This document shows positions 54,383 through 63,181 of a DNA stretch of 64,000 bases, one piece after another (position 1 is the first letter of the stretch; each line of letters opens with the position of its first letter). This DNA comes from Paenibacillus donghaensis. GTDB lineage: Bacteria > Bacillota > Bacilli > Paenibacillales > Paenibacillaceae. Made by a program: the position numbers and the translations under genes. The stretch spans positions 7,936,001-8,000,000 of the forward strand of contig NZ_CP021780.1 in NCBI RefSeq assembly GCF_002192415.1, written 5' to 3'. Below the pieces are notes generated by a model, which saw nothing but the letters and a program-made list of their open reading frames with translations, was not told where the DNA came from and searched no databases.

Positions 54383-56768
54383 TCAGGCAGTAGAATTGCT
54401 CCGTATCGAAACGGAGCTTTTTACACTTTTTCTTCAAGGACGGCCTTATCATCCTACTGTAGAGACATTACAGCTTCATCGCTCTTCGGACCACGAATGG
54501 GTGAATGCTCAGCTTGGGATTACATGCTCCGAACGGCTTGGTGAGGTACAGATTAAGGTGTTCTCGCCTGAAGCCTACGGGATGGTAGACTGGCAGCCGG
54601 GGGAGTCGTCCTTTCCTTGCTTCTATGAGACTCAGTCGTATGAACTGGTGATTCAGAACAAGACAACGGCTAAGCTTTCCTTTTACCATGAGAATGTGCT
54701 GCTTCGGCAGGCGGTTAAGCCTCTAGGTGAATCTATTCTTGCGGGTGTTCTGAACTTTGGGAATGAGGTTGGTTTGACGGAATGGGAGATTCGCAGCGCG
54801 GGACAGACTTTGCTGCGGGTGGAGATGGAGATTTTCCCCTCGAAGATGGATTATAAGCTGGATTATCAGAATATTCTGAATGAAGTGAATGAGCAGATTT
54901 ATAATTTGGCCTTTGACTTTCTGCGCCGAACCTACCAGCTAACAGGCCTGCGGGAGACGCAGTATCAGAGCCTGACGGAGTTCTTCACCCTACTACAGCA
55001 TATCTTTAGACAGCTCTTGGATGCCATCGAGCGGATTAACAAGAATCCTAATTACGCTCTGCTCCAGAACCGCCAGCTAATGGATGCCAATCGGGTCAAA
55101 AAGGCAGGAAGAGAGAACATCCGCGAGCTCACGAAGCATCCCGAACGATTGAGAGAAGCTGAGAGCAATGGATTCTTAAGGGTCAACGGTCAGAATTACA
55201 CAGCAACGCACTTAATGGAGACCCGCAAACGCCTCTCCTATGATACGAATGAGAACCGGTTCATCCGCTGGATGCTGGAACGTATTCATGGGAAGCTGAA
55301 GGAGCTTAAGTCTCGCTGGAAGATGAATAGCCGAACCCCAGATCCATTACTTATCAAAAGGTTAGACGCCATGCTCATCCAGCTAGAGCGGGTGCTCAAG
55401 ATGGATTTCTTGCGTGAGGCTGGAGTGCTGAAGCAGATGTCCGTTACGCTTGTGCTGCAGATGGCCCCCGGATATCGCGAGGTCTACCGCTGTTATCTGA
55501 TGCTGCTTAAAGGCCTGTCTATCCAAGGCGACCTGTTCCGCTTATCCATGAAGGATGTCGCTCAGCTCTATGAGTATTGGTGCTTCTTGAAGTTGAATCA
55601 GCTCCTGGGGCAGAAGTATAAGCTGGTGAAGCAGGATATTATTAAGGTGAATCGGAACGGTATTTTTGTTACGCTTGATCGCTCGCAGAGCGCTAAGATG
55701 GTTTACGAGAATCCGGTTAACGGAGAGCAGTTCATCCTGTATTATAATACGATTCCTAGCTCGGATAAGACCCCGACGCTCAGTCAGCGCCCGGATAATG
55801 TGCTGACACTGAAGAAGAAGGATGCCGGCACGATCAAAGAGTACAAGTATGTATTCGATGCGAAATACCGCTTAAATCCGGCCTATGAGGGAACTTCCTA
55901 TCAGCGGACTTATGGACAGCCTGGGCCTGAAGAGGATGACATCAATACAATGCACCGTTATCGGGATGCCATAGTGTATCAGGAGAAGGGCTCAGGAGAA
56001 TATGAGCGAAGTATGTTTGGCGCTTATGTGTTATTTCCCTATCCAGATGAGGAGCGGTACAAGAGCCACCGATTCTACAAAAGCATTGAGCTATTGAATA
56101 TTGGCGCTTTGCCGTTCCTACCGAATTCTACAAGCTTGGTGGAGCAATTCTTAGCTGAGATTATTCAGGATAGTCCCGAAAAAGCTTACGAACGCTCGAC
56201 TCGCCCACGCGGTACGAAAGAATACTATGCCAATCAGCTTGCGGGCAAAAATATGCTTGTCGGTTCTGTTCGGGGACCGGAGCAGGTGAGGGTGGCATTG
56301 GAGCATTCTTTTTATCATGTGCCGTTAATGAACCTTTCAGATGTGAAGATTCTCACCCAGCTCGAATACGTGGCGATGTGCCAATCCAGAAAGAAGTTTA
56401 CTGATCCCGCAAAAACAGGCATTCACTGGGTAGGCAAAGTGGCAGATTGGAAGGTGCTGCGGCGTAAGGAGATCAAGGAAGTCCCTTGTCGCCCGGGTAC
56501 CGAAGAAGATCTGTACGTGCGATTTACGGTTGAGGGATGGAAGCGGTTGGCTGCTCCTATCGCACTTGGAGGACAAGGGGTCTATAGAGTGCTCTATACC
56601 AGTAAGTACATCCTGGACCGGGCCATAGAGATTGCGGAGCTTCGGCTTGAAACGGAGGAGGAGCTGCGTGAATGGCGTGAGAAGCGCCGAAAGGGCAGAG
56701 TGAAGGTGAAGCTGGATCATGAGCAGTATGTGGATTTAGGGAAGGTTGTGGAGGTACGGAATATTTAA
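54354..56768 (+). CDS. McrC-like DUF2357 nuclease subunit
   Basis: An 804-residue partner of the McrB-like protein. The start is ATG 54354, nine bases after AGGAGG, within the end of the motor gene. The DUF2357 region covers about 60-330. The C-terminal nuclease has Asp near 481 (RPDNVLTL) and YVFDAKYRL near 499-507 (Asp 502, Lys 504), a PD-(D/E)XK arrangement as in McrC. It is much longer than E. coli McrC (about 350 residues), typical of the DUF2357 group. Residues after 600 (YYANQLAGKNMLVGSVRG) may contribute to recognition. Confidence 0.85.
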   Translation: MDSLHTGSLNQAVELLRIETELFTLFLQGRPYHPTVETLQLHRSSDHEWVNAQLGITCSERLGEVQIKVFSPEAYGMVDWQPGESSFPCFYETQSYELVIQNKTTAKLSFYHENVLLRQAVKPLGESILAGVLNFGNEVGLTEWEIRSAGQTLLRVEMEIFPSKMDYKLDYQNILNEVNEQIYNLAFDFLRRTYQLTGLRETQYQSLTEFFTLLQHIFRQLLDAIERINKNPNYALLQNRQLMDANRVKKAGRENIRELTKHPERLREAESNGFLRVNGQNYTATHLMETRKRLSYDTNENRFIRWMLERIHGKLKELKSRWKMNSRTPDPLLIKRLDAMLIQLERVLKMDFLREAGVLKQMSVTLVLQMAPGYREVYRCYLMLLKGLSIQGDLFRLSMKDVAQLYEYWCFLKLNQLLGQKYKLVKQDIIKVNRNGIFVTLDRSQSAKMVYENPVNGEQFILYYNTIPSSDKTPTLSQRPDNVLTLKKKDAGTIKEYKYVFDAKYRLNPAYEGTSYQRTYGQPGPEEDDINTMHRYRDAIVYQEKGSGEYERSMFGAYVLFPYPDEERYKSHRFYKSIELLNIGALPFLPNSTSLVEQFLAEIIQDSPEKAYERSTRPRGTKEYYANQLAGKNMLVGSVRGPEQVRVALEHSFYHVPLMNLSDVKILTQLEYVAMCQSRKKFTDPAKTGIHWVGKVADWKVLRRKEIKEVPCRPGTEEDLYVRFTVEGWKRLAAPIALGGQGVYRVLYTSKYILDRAIEIAELRLETEEELREWREKRRKGRVKVKLDHEQYVDLGKVVEVRNI

Positions 56769-56906
56769 CGTTAGTGAAAAACCAGATCCTCACTATACCT
56801 TTTTACTATAACCAGATATTACTTTTAAGTGTTATGTAAATCATCTTCCTCCGTGCTAGAATCAAAGCATTCAGCAAGAGATATGTTAGATGGAGGAGGA
56901 TTTTTC

Positions 56907-58064
56907 ATGTGCAATAGATTTCAAATCGTAGGCAGCCTGCTGCGTCCGTCGAATTTATTAGAATATAAACAGCAAATTGAACATCGTGATGATATCCAGT
57001 ATCCCTTTTACCCGGACTTTGAGGGGTATGAGCAGTGTGAAGCTGAGGCGATTCAGGCTGTAGTCGACAAAGAAATTAACAATGGGTTGTCCATTCTTAC
57101 GGATGGAGAATATTCCAAATCGATGTGGCATCTGGACTTTGTCTGGGGCTTCCAAGGGGTTGACCGCTATATTGCGGATCATGGATATTTCTTCAAAGAT
57201 ACAGATGGAACTTCCAAATATGAGACTAGAAAAGATATCGGTTTGCGCATTACAGGTGAATTGGATGGAAAGAACCATCATTTCATTCATGCCTATCGTA
57301 AGCTTCAAGCCCTTGCTGGCGACCGTGAAACCAAGCTGTGCGTACCTTCTCCATCCCATATTTTTGGTGAGTTATCATGGTCAGATAACATTGGCGGCAC
57401 AGAAGCCGTTTATAAGGACAGACATGAGCTTAAAAACGGTCTTGTTAAGGCATACAAGGATTTTGTTAAGGAATTTGCTGCTGCTGGAGGACAAATTCTG
57501 CAATTCGACGATTGCTTATGGGAGCTATTTGCAGATGATAACCCGAACTCACCATATACTGGCGAGAACATCAATCAAGAGGAAGTACAGGCTCTGGCTA
57601 CAGAATTTATAGACATTAACAATACAATCATAGATTTTGGTCATAGCTTAGGCCTCAAAATGTGGACTCATAACTGCCGCGGTAACTATGATTCCCGTAA
57701 TATGGGTGGAGGCTCCTATGCTAAAATTGCTAATCTGTTCTTGAAGCAGCTTAAATACGACCGCTTTTTCCTAGAATGGGATGATGACCGTGCAGGCTCA
57801 CTTGAGGCGCTTGCGGTGTTCAAAGATAAGCCGGAGACGGAAATTGTACTTGGATTGTTGTCTTCTAAAACCAATACGCTTGACGATGAGGCTCGTGTCA
57901 TTCAAATGCTTGATGAAGCATCTAAAATTATTGACAAGGATAGACTGCTACTCTCTCATCAGTGCGGTTTCGCGTCCTGCGATGGCGGTAATGAATTAAC
58001 GGAAGATGAGCAGTGGGCGAAGATTAATCAAGGACAACAGATTGCCCGGCAATATTGGGGTTAA
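56907..58064 (+). CDS. MetE-C-like cobalamin-independent methyltransferase (YxjG/YxjH type)
   Basis: A 385-residue TIM barrel resembling the C-terminal half of MetE, which moves a methyl group to a thiol such as homocysteine. ATG 56907 follows GGAGGAGG. Zinc ligands are suggested by MWTHNCRGNY and LSHQCGFASCDGG; the acidic substrate residues lie in ILQFDDCLWELF and LTDGEYSKSMWHLDF. No S-box riboswitch is visible in the 140 bases upstream. It is monocistronic with a terminator. Confidence 0.87.
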   Translation: MCNRFQIVGSLLRPSNLLEYKQQIEHRDDIQYPFYPDFEGYEQCEAEAIQAVVDKEINNGLSILTDGEYSKSMWHLDFVWGFQGVDRYIADHGYFFKDTDGTSKYETRKDIGLRITGELDGKNHHFIHAYRKLQALAGDRETKLCVPSPSHIFGELSWSDNIGGTEAVYKDRHELKNGLVKAYKDFVKEFAAAGGQILQFDDCLWELFADDNPNSPYTGENINQEEVQALATEFIDINNTIIDFGHSLGLKMWTHNCRGNYDSRNMGGGSYAKIANLFLKQLKYDRFFLEWDDDRAGSLEALAVFKDKPETEIVLGLLSSKTNTLDDEARVIQMLDEASKIIDKDRLLLSHQCGFASCDGGNELTEDEQWAKINQGQQIARQYWG

Positions 58065-58101
58065 TATTTAACTTAGTTAAATAAGGGAGCTTCCCATTCT
58101 T

Positions 58102-58135
58102 AGACTGTCGACGGTATTGTCGGCGGTCTTTTTGT
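58102..58135 (+). terminator. Intrinsic terminator after the MetE-like gene
   Basis: An 11-bp stem AGACTGTCGAC / GTCGGCGGTCT with two G-U pairs, then TTTTTGT. Confidence 0.8.
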
Positions 58136-58247
58136 ATGAACAGAAGGAGAAGGATGGATACAGCAGATCAGAGGAACAGATATACAGAAAAAGGGGATAA
58201 ATGTATAATCAATAACCGGAAGATGATAGATACGAGGAGGAAGAATC

Positions 58248-58943
58248 TTGATAAACAGAATTTTAATTATAGATGATGATAAGGAATTATGTGCTTTGAT
58301 CAGGCAGTGTGTGGCGGCTGAACGTATAGATGCAGATAGCTGCTATTCTGGCGTTGAGGGACTGACCATGCTCGATAAGAATGACTATCAGCTCATCCTT
58401 CTGGATGTGATGATGCCGGGAATGGACGGTTTCCAGACAATGATGACAATACGCCAACAAAGCAGCATTCCCATTCTGATGCTAACTTCTAAACATGACA
58501 ATACCTCAAAAGTCCGCGGGCTTCGCTCCGGTGCAGATGATTATCTGACCAAGCCCTTTGATATGGAAGAATTGATTGCCCGTGTGGTTTCCCTGATACG
58601 CCGATACACACGCTTCAATCTGACGGGAGAGCATTCACATCCGCTGGCCTATCAAGGGCTGACCATAGACTTAGATAGCCGGAGCGTAACCTCACTGCAT
58701 GGTACGTTTGAATTACCGCCGAAAGAATTTGACCTGTTGCTGTTCTGCGCCAAAAACCAAGGAAGAATCCTGACGAAGCAGCAGATTTACGAGGAAGTTT
58801 GGGGCGAGTCATACCTTTTTGATGATAGCAACATTATGGCCATTATCAGCCGCCTCCGTAAAAAGATTGAACCTGACACTGGCACACCATTTTATATCCA
58901 GACGGTAAAGGGGATTGGTTATCGTTTTAACAAGGAGGTGTAG
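58248..58943 (+). CDS. OmpR-family response regulator (lantibiotic/bacitracin-resistance type)
   Basis: A 231-residue regulator starting at TTG 58248, eight bases after GAGGAGG. The receiver has DDD at 9-11, Asp 53 in LILLDVMMPGMDG and LTKPFD. The C-terminal winged helix ends TVKGIGYRFN. It is followed after three bases by its kinase and then by an ABC transporter, the usual layout of SpaRK/LanFEG and BcrRS/BcrAB-like immunity systems. It likely activates the transporter genes downstream. Confidence 0.92.
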   Translation: MINRILIIDDDKELCALIRQCVAAERIDADSCYSGVEGLTMLDKNDYQLILLDVMMPGMDGFQTMMTIRQQSSIPILMLTSKHDNTSKVRGLRSGADDYLTKPFDMEELIARVVSLIRRYTRFNLTGEHSHPLAYQGLTIDLDSRSVTSLHGTFELPPKEFDLLLFCAKNQGRILTKQQIYEEVWGESYLFDDSNIMAIISRLRKKIEPDTGTPFYIQTVKGIGYRFNKEV

Positions 58944-58946
58944 GCC

Positions 58947-59873
58947 GTGATTCTCAATGTAGCTTTGGGCATATTATTTTGCCTTGCAGTCCTCTTCGGT
59001 ATTACCTGTATGTCCGTACTGATTGGTGTTAAGCGGCAGCTTAAGGACATGATGGATGCCTTGAATGATATTGAGTCCGGAAACGGTAATCGGAGAATTC
59101 TTGCCGCAAACAATGAGTTGACCGCAGATCTGGCCTATAAAATCAATGGGATAATTTATCGCTATGAAGGTCAGCTCTCACAGCTCAGAGTAGCGGAAGA
59201 AACCAATCGTCAGATGATGACCAGTCTTTCTCATGATGTAAGGACGCCGCTTACTACTTTGATCGGATATATGGATGCAGTTCACAGAGGGATTATAGCT
59301 GGCAAAGAGCGGGAGGATTATCTTGAGATTGCAAGACGAAAGGCTCATGACCTGAAAGACTATATAGATATTCTATTCGATTGGTTTAAATTGAACTCAA
59401 GTGAGTTTGCCTTATCCATAGAGCAGGTGGAGATTGGGGAGCTGACAAGAAATATTCTGAAGGACTGGATACCTGTTTTTGAGGAAAATCATTTGGAGTA
59501 CCAAATAGAAATTCCGGAAAAGCCGCTGCTTGCCAAAGTAGATCTGGACGGATATGCCCGCATTGTTAACAATTTGATTCAAAACGTCATTACCCATAGT
59601 CAGGCGGTGCAGATTAAAATTGAAATAGCAGAAAAGGAAACGGAAATTGAAATTTACATAGAGGATAATGGAATTGGAATTGAGAAAACCGATTTGCAGC
59701 ACATCTTTAATAGGTTATATAAATGCGATAAAGGCCGTTCTGATAAGGGAAGTGGATTGGGATTGTCCATTGTCAGGCAGATGGTTGAAAAAATGAACGG
59801 CAGAATTACTGTTCAAAGCGAACCCCATCAATATACTGTTTTTACTGTCTATCTATGCAAATTGCAAGGTTAA
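58947..59873 (+). CDS. Sensor histidine kinase
   Basis: A 308-residue kinase starting at GTG 58947. Only one clear hydrophobic helix is present (residues 3-27), without an extracellular domain. The HisKA motif MMTSLSHDVRTPLTTLIGYM has His near 96. The N box is IVNNLIQNVITHS, the G1 box EDNGIGIEK and the G2 box GSGLGLSIV. It pairs with the regulator immediately upstream. The minimal membrane part implies sensing within the membrane or through the ABC partner. Confidence 0.92.
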   Translation: MILNVALGILFCLAVLFGITCMSVLIGVKRQLKDMMDALNDIESGNGNRRILAANNELTADLAYKINGIIYRYEGQLSQLRVAEETNRQMMTSLSHDVRTPLTTLIGYMDAVHRGIIAGKEREDYLEIARRKAHDLKDYIDILFDWFKLNSSEFALSIEQVEIGELTRNILKDWIPVFEENHLEYQIEIPEKPLLAKVDLDGYARIVNNLIQNVITHSQAVQIKIEIAEKETEIEIYIEDNGIGIEKTDLQHIFNRLYKCDKGRSDKGSGLGLSIVRQMVEKMNGRITVQSEPHQYTVFTVYLCKLQG

Positions 59874-59948
59874 TGCAAGTTAGCGGCAAGGTTAATGCAA
59901 GATTGGGGTGATAGACTTATTATCAACAAGGAAAGGAGGTTGTTAAGC

Positions 59949-60872
59949 TTGAGTGATTTCATAATTGAAACAAACCATCTTACCAAACAATATGGCGAGC
60001 AGAAAAGCGTGGCTAACTTGAATATCCATGTAAAAAAAGGCCGCATCTATGGTCTGCTTGGACGAAATGGAGCAGGGAAAACCACAGCAATGAAAATGCT
60101 GCTGAATCTGACTAGACCTACTTCTGGAGAGGTTCGGATTTTTGGCAAAAATATTCAGGGGAATGAAAAGAAAATCCTGCCCCGCATTGGCAGCTTAATT
60201 GAAGCACCGGGGTTTTATCCGAATTTGACAGGTACAGAAAACCTGAAAATCTTTGCACAGCTTAGAGGTGTTTCCAAGCGTAATGCCGTTCAAAGTGCAT
60301 TGGAAGTTGTGGGACTGCCATACGGAGATAAAAAGCTGTTCTCTCAGTACTCCCTTGGTATGAAGCAGCGCTTGGCCATTGCTCTTGCCATTATGCACGA
60401 TCCGGAGCTGCTGATTTTGGATGAGCCGATCAATGGGCTGGATCCCATCGGGATTGCCGAGGTGCGTTCGTTTATCCGGGAGCTGTGCGATGTGAAAGGG
60501 AAAACCATTTTAATATCCAGCCATATTCTATCAGAAATCTCCCTGTTGGTGGATGACATTGGAATTATTGACCATGGTGTATTACTGGAGGAAGAAAGTC
60601 TAGCTGAGCTGGAAGAAAAGAACGGTAAATACATTCATTTTGTGGTTTCCGATACAGCGCAGGCAGCCAGAATCATAGAGAGAAGCTTTGGGGTGAACAA
60701 CTTTACAGTGGAGAATGATCACAGCTTACGGCTGTATACTAACAATTTGTCTGTAGCTGCATTAAACCGAACTTTTATTGAAAACGGATTGGAGGTATCG
60801 GAAGCCCACATCTGTGAAGATACTTTGGAGGATTACTTCAAACGTATCACCGGAGGTGAAGGCATTGCGTAA
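59949..60872 (+). CDS. ABC transporter ATPase, LanF/BcrA-like
   Basis: A 307-residue ATPase. TTG 59949 follows AAAGGAGG at good spacing, better than the upstream ATG at 59895. Walker A is GRNGAGKTT, the signature is YSLGMKQRLAIALAI, Walker B is LLILDEPINGLDPIG and the H-loop ISSHIL. The C-terminal 80 residues are the accessory domain of bacitracin/lantibiotic immunity ATPases. It overlaps the permease start by eight bases and powers the two permeases that follow. Confidence 0.92.
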   Translation: MSDFIIETNHLTKQYGEQKSVANLNIHVKKGRIYGLLGRNGAGKTTAMKMLLNLTRPTSGEVRIFGKNIQGNEKKILPRIGSLIEAPGFYPNLTGTENLKIFAQLRGVSKRNAVQSALEVVGLPYGDKKLFSQYSLGMKQRLAIALAIMHDPELLILDEPINGLDPIGIAEVRSFIRELCDVKGKTILISSHILSEISLLVDDIGIIDHGVLLEEESLAELEEKNGKYIHFVVSDTAQAARIIERSFGVNNFTVENDHSLRLYTNNLSVAALNRTFIENGLEVSEAHICEDTLEDYFKRITGGEGIA

Positions 60873-61635
60873 CCTGCTGCTAAGTGAATTTACAAAATTC
60901 AAAAGAAAGAAAATATTTATCTTCGGAATACTGGCAGCTTTAATTTTCCCTATTTTTAACTCCATCCTGCTTGAGGCGAATTATGAAGATATTCAGTCTA
61001 CGGTAAGAGAGTATAGCGGTTTTATACTGCTTATGCCGATATTAATCGTCCTCGCATCCGTGCTGTTTTTTTCTGAGCAGGATAATGATACACTCAAAAA
61101 TCTGCTGAGTATTCCTATATCTAAAATGCAGCTTGTATTCGTAAAAATGATCGTTTTGCTGCTTTTTTCGATTTTCTTTCAATTGATAGGGTTTATAACC
61201 GGCACTGTAATCGCAGCGATACAAAACATCCCCTTAAACGATTTCTTTTTGCAATTCAACCTGACATTAGCAACAGGGATATTGCTGTGGGCGGCTGCGC
61301 TTCCTTGTATTGTGCTGGTTGTATGGTTTAATAAAAGCTACATATTATCGGTTATCATTGTGTTTTTTTACACAATGTTAAATTATATCATGCACTTTAG
61401 CGATGGTGTACTGAGGCAGCCTCTGGGGTTCAATGCCGGAACACTTATGCCTATCCCAATGATTTTTCGATGGCTATACCAATTTTACACGCCCATCGGT
61501 GATATCCAGATACAGTTTTACAATCGTTTCAGTCCATACTTTGTACCGGCAGCAGTATGTTTTGGTGTGCTTTTGCTGGAAGCGGCGGTCTGCATCTGCT
61601 TGATGATCTGCATCTACCGACGCAGAGAAATTTGA
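60865..61635 (+). CDS. ABC transporter permease, lantibiotic/bacitracin immunity type (first)
   Basis: A 256-residue membrane protein with six hydrophobic segments. I start at TTG 60865, eight bases after GGAGG; GTG 60856 overlaps that site. It begins LRNLLLSEFTKFKRKKIFIF, matching ABC-2-type immunity permeases. An acidic extracytoplasmic loop (EANYEDIQSTVREYSG) follows the first helix. It works with the ATPase and second permease to expel a membrane-active peptide. Confidence 0.87.
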   Translation: MRNLLLSEFTKFKRKKIFIFGILAALIFPIFNSILLEANYEDIQSTVREYSGFILLMPILIVLASVLFFSEQDNDTLKNLLSIPISKMQLVFVKMIVLLLFSIFFQLIGFITGTVIAAIQNIPLNDFFLQFNLTLATGILLWAAALPCIVLVVWFNKSYILSVIIVFFYTMLNYIMHFSDGVLRQPLGFNAGTLMPIPMIFRWLYQFYTPIGDIQIQFYNRFSPYFVPAAVCFGVLLLEAAVCICLMICIYRRREI

Positions 61636-61653
61636 AGAAAGGGGGGATCTTTA

Positions 61654-62466
61654 GTGCTTCGTATTATAAAAACTGAATTTTTGAAATTAAAGCGGTTTCA
61701 TATTTTGCTCATTGGCCTCATCGGTATGACCCTTCCTGCAGTTTTGTCTGTATTTACACAATCGGTTGTGATGGAGGAAGCTAAAGTACAGAACTTTAAC
61801 TTTGAGGCGCTTGTTAACAGTTCTATCTGGAACAGTGTAACCATCTTCATGCCTGTAATTTTCACATTGATTGGTGGCTATGTAATCAACCGGGAATATA
61901 AAGATGACACTTTGAAGAATATCCTGCCTGTTCCGGTAAGCTTTCAGCGCCTGTTGTTCGGGAAATTGCTGACCATGGGAATCTTAAGTGTGCTGTTCGG
62001 GTTTTACAGCTATGCGGTAACGCTGATTGTCGGATGGTTGTCAGGTGTTTCAGGACTGAGCATTGCTGTGCTGTTCACAGGCTTTCTACAGATGCTGGGC
62101 ATATCGGCTTTTACATATATTGCGCTACTGCCCATCCTTGCGTTTACAAGCAGGAAACCTGGGATTTTCATGGGGGGAGTTATCGTATCCTTTCTATACG
62201 GATATATTTCCATGTTTATCAAGAACGTCACGATCCGCAGTGTGTACCCGATCTTGTCAGGACTGACGGTTATGAGATTTGATACGGGAACCTTCATGAA
62301 TACTTCCGAACCGGGAAATCTTATTTTGTCCATGTTATCCTTAGCGGTTATGCTTTTGCTCACAATTGCAATTGTGATGCTGACAAATCCTCTGCAAACG
62401 GTTTTGAAGCGTAAAAAACGCAAATCAGCCGGTATATTCCTCAGACAAGGACAAAAAGGCCGATGA
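61654..62466 (+). CDS. ABC transporter permease, lantibiotic/bacitracin immunity type (second)
   Basis: A 270-residue membrane protein starting at GTG 61654 after a GGGGGGA site. It begins LRIIKTEFLKLKRFHILLIG, similar in layout to the first permease, with six helices and a highly basic tail (KRKKRKSAGIF). It is the homologous partner subunit. The gene order RR-HK-ATPase-permease-permease is kept without gaps, and a lipoprotein gene follows. Confidence 0.87.
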   Translation: MLRIIKTEFLKLKRFHILLIGLIGMTLPAVLSVFTQSVVMEEAKVQNFNFEALVNSSIWNSVTIFMPVIFTLIGGYVINREYKDDTLKNILPVPVSFQRLLFGKLLTMGILSVLFGFYSYAVTLIVGWLSGVSGLSIAVLFTGFLQMLGISAFTYIALLPILAFTSRKPGIFMGGVIVSFLYGYISMFIKNVTIRSVYPILSGLTVMRFDTGTFMNTSEPGNLILSMLSLAVMLLLTIAIVMLTNPLQTVLKRKKRKSAGIFLRQGQKGR

Positions 62467-62487
62467 TTTCTAATTGGAAGAGTGGAA

Positions 62488-63003
62488 ATGAGGGTGAAAA
62501 TAGTAATGCTGCTAATGATGTCTATATTGTCTGCCTGTTTGGGTAATGCAACATCGGAGCCTTTTGTAGGAAATATAGATTTGGATAGTGAAACTGAGGA
62601 GTTTTTCTATGGAACCTGGAAAGTTGAAAAGATGTTAGGCTTTGCAAATTCATATAATGATGCGTCTGGATATCCAACAGGGCAACAAGTTATTGGTGAT
62701 GAAATTATAATCAATCAAGATCTCTTTTCATCAAAAGGGTTTGAAAGCTATAAGGCTTATCAATATGAACTAGAAGATCCACACTATAATATTACTGAGA
62801 TATGCTACAACAAGGACTCTTTTTACAGATTATTTAAAATGGATATGCTGAGTTTAAATGAAAATGATGAAGTGAAAGCATTAAGCGTATCTGACTCGTC
62901 TACAGGACTTTCTATACCTGTAAGTTTTTTGGATGTTAATAATGATAGACTTATCCTGATGTTAGAAGCCACACAATTTGAGCTGCAAAGAGTCACTGAG
63001 TAA
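62488..63003 (+). CDS. Small lipoprotein at the end of the immunity operon
   Basis: A 171-residue lipoprotein starting MRVKIVMLLMMSILSACLGN, with lipobox LSAC. The mature part (about 150 residues) contains ESYKAYQYELEDPHYNITEI and DRLILMLEATQFELQRV; I do not recognise the fold. Its position after an immunity-type transporter suggests a LanI-like partner binding the peptide outside the cell, which is inference. Its signal peptide and upstream bases match the broken lipoprotein gene at 4913. Confidence 0.75.
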   Translation: MRVKIVMLLMMSILSACLGNATSEPFVGNIDLDSETEEFFYGTWKVEKMLGFANSYNDASGYPTGQQVIGDEIIINQDLFSSKGFESYKAYQYELEDPHYNITEICYNKDSFYRLFKMDMLSLNENDEVKALSVSDSSTGLSIPVSFLDVNNDRLILMLEATQFELQRVTE

Positions 63004-63057
63004 GCAGGAGAATGTGATAAGGCTAAAAAACACGAAATGACTCGTGTCTATGGAACA

Positions 63058-63089
63058 CAATGTCGCATTAATCCGGCTGCAATGTCGCA
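63058..63089 (+). repeat. Tandem-like pair CAATGTCGCA with 22-base period
   Basis: CAATGTCGCA occurs at 63058-63067 and 63080-63089. Spaced short repeats are seen at ends of some insertion sequences, but no transposase is nearby. The region 63004-63142 also contains a small ACACGA/TCGTGT hairpin at 63030-63047. Confidence 0.4.
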
Positions 63090-63142
63090 AAAGTACATGG
63101 AAACGGAGTGTGTTGATCGATTATACTCGCATTATGTAATTT

Positions 63143-63161
63143 GATAATGAAAATCATTATC
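63143..63161. promoter_or_regulatory. Fur box
   Basis: GATAATGAAAATCATTATC differs from the 19-base consensus Fur box at one position. It lies 20 bases upstream of the siderophore-binding gene. Iron-bound Fur should block transcription here. Confidence 0.9.
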
Positions 63162-63181
63162 ATACAAAAGGGGGAGTCAGC

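Noticed and set aside
56767..56906. Possible S-box riboswitch before the MetE-like gene
   Set aside because: The upstream region is only about 140 bases and shows none of the conserved SAM-riboswitch helices.
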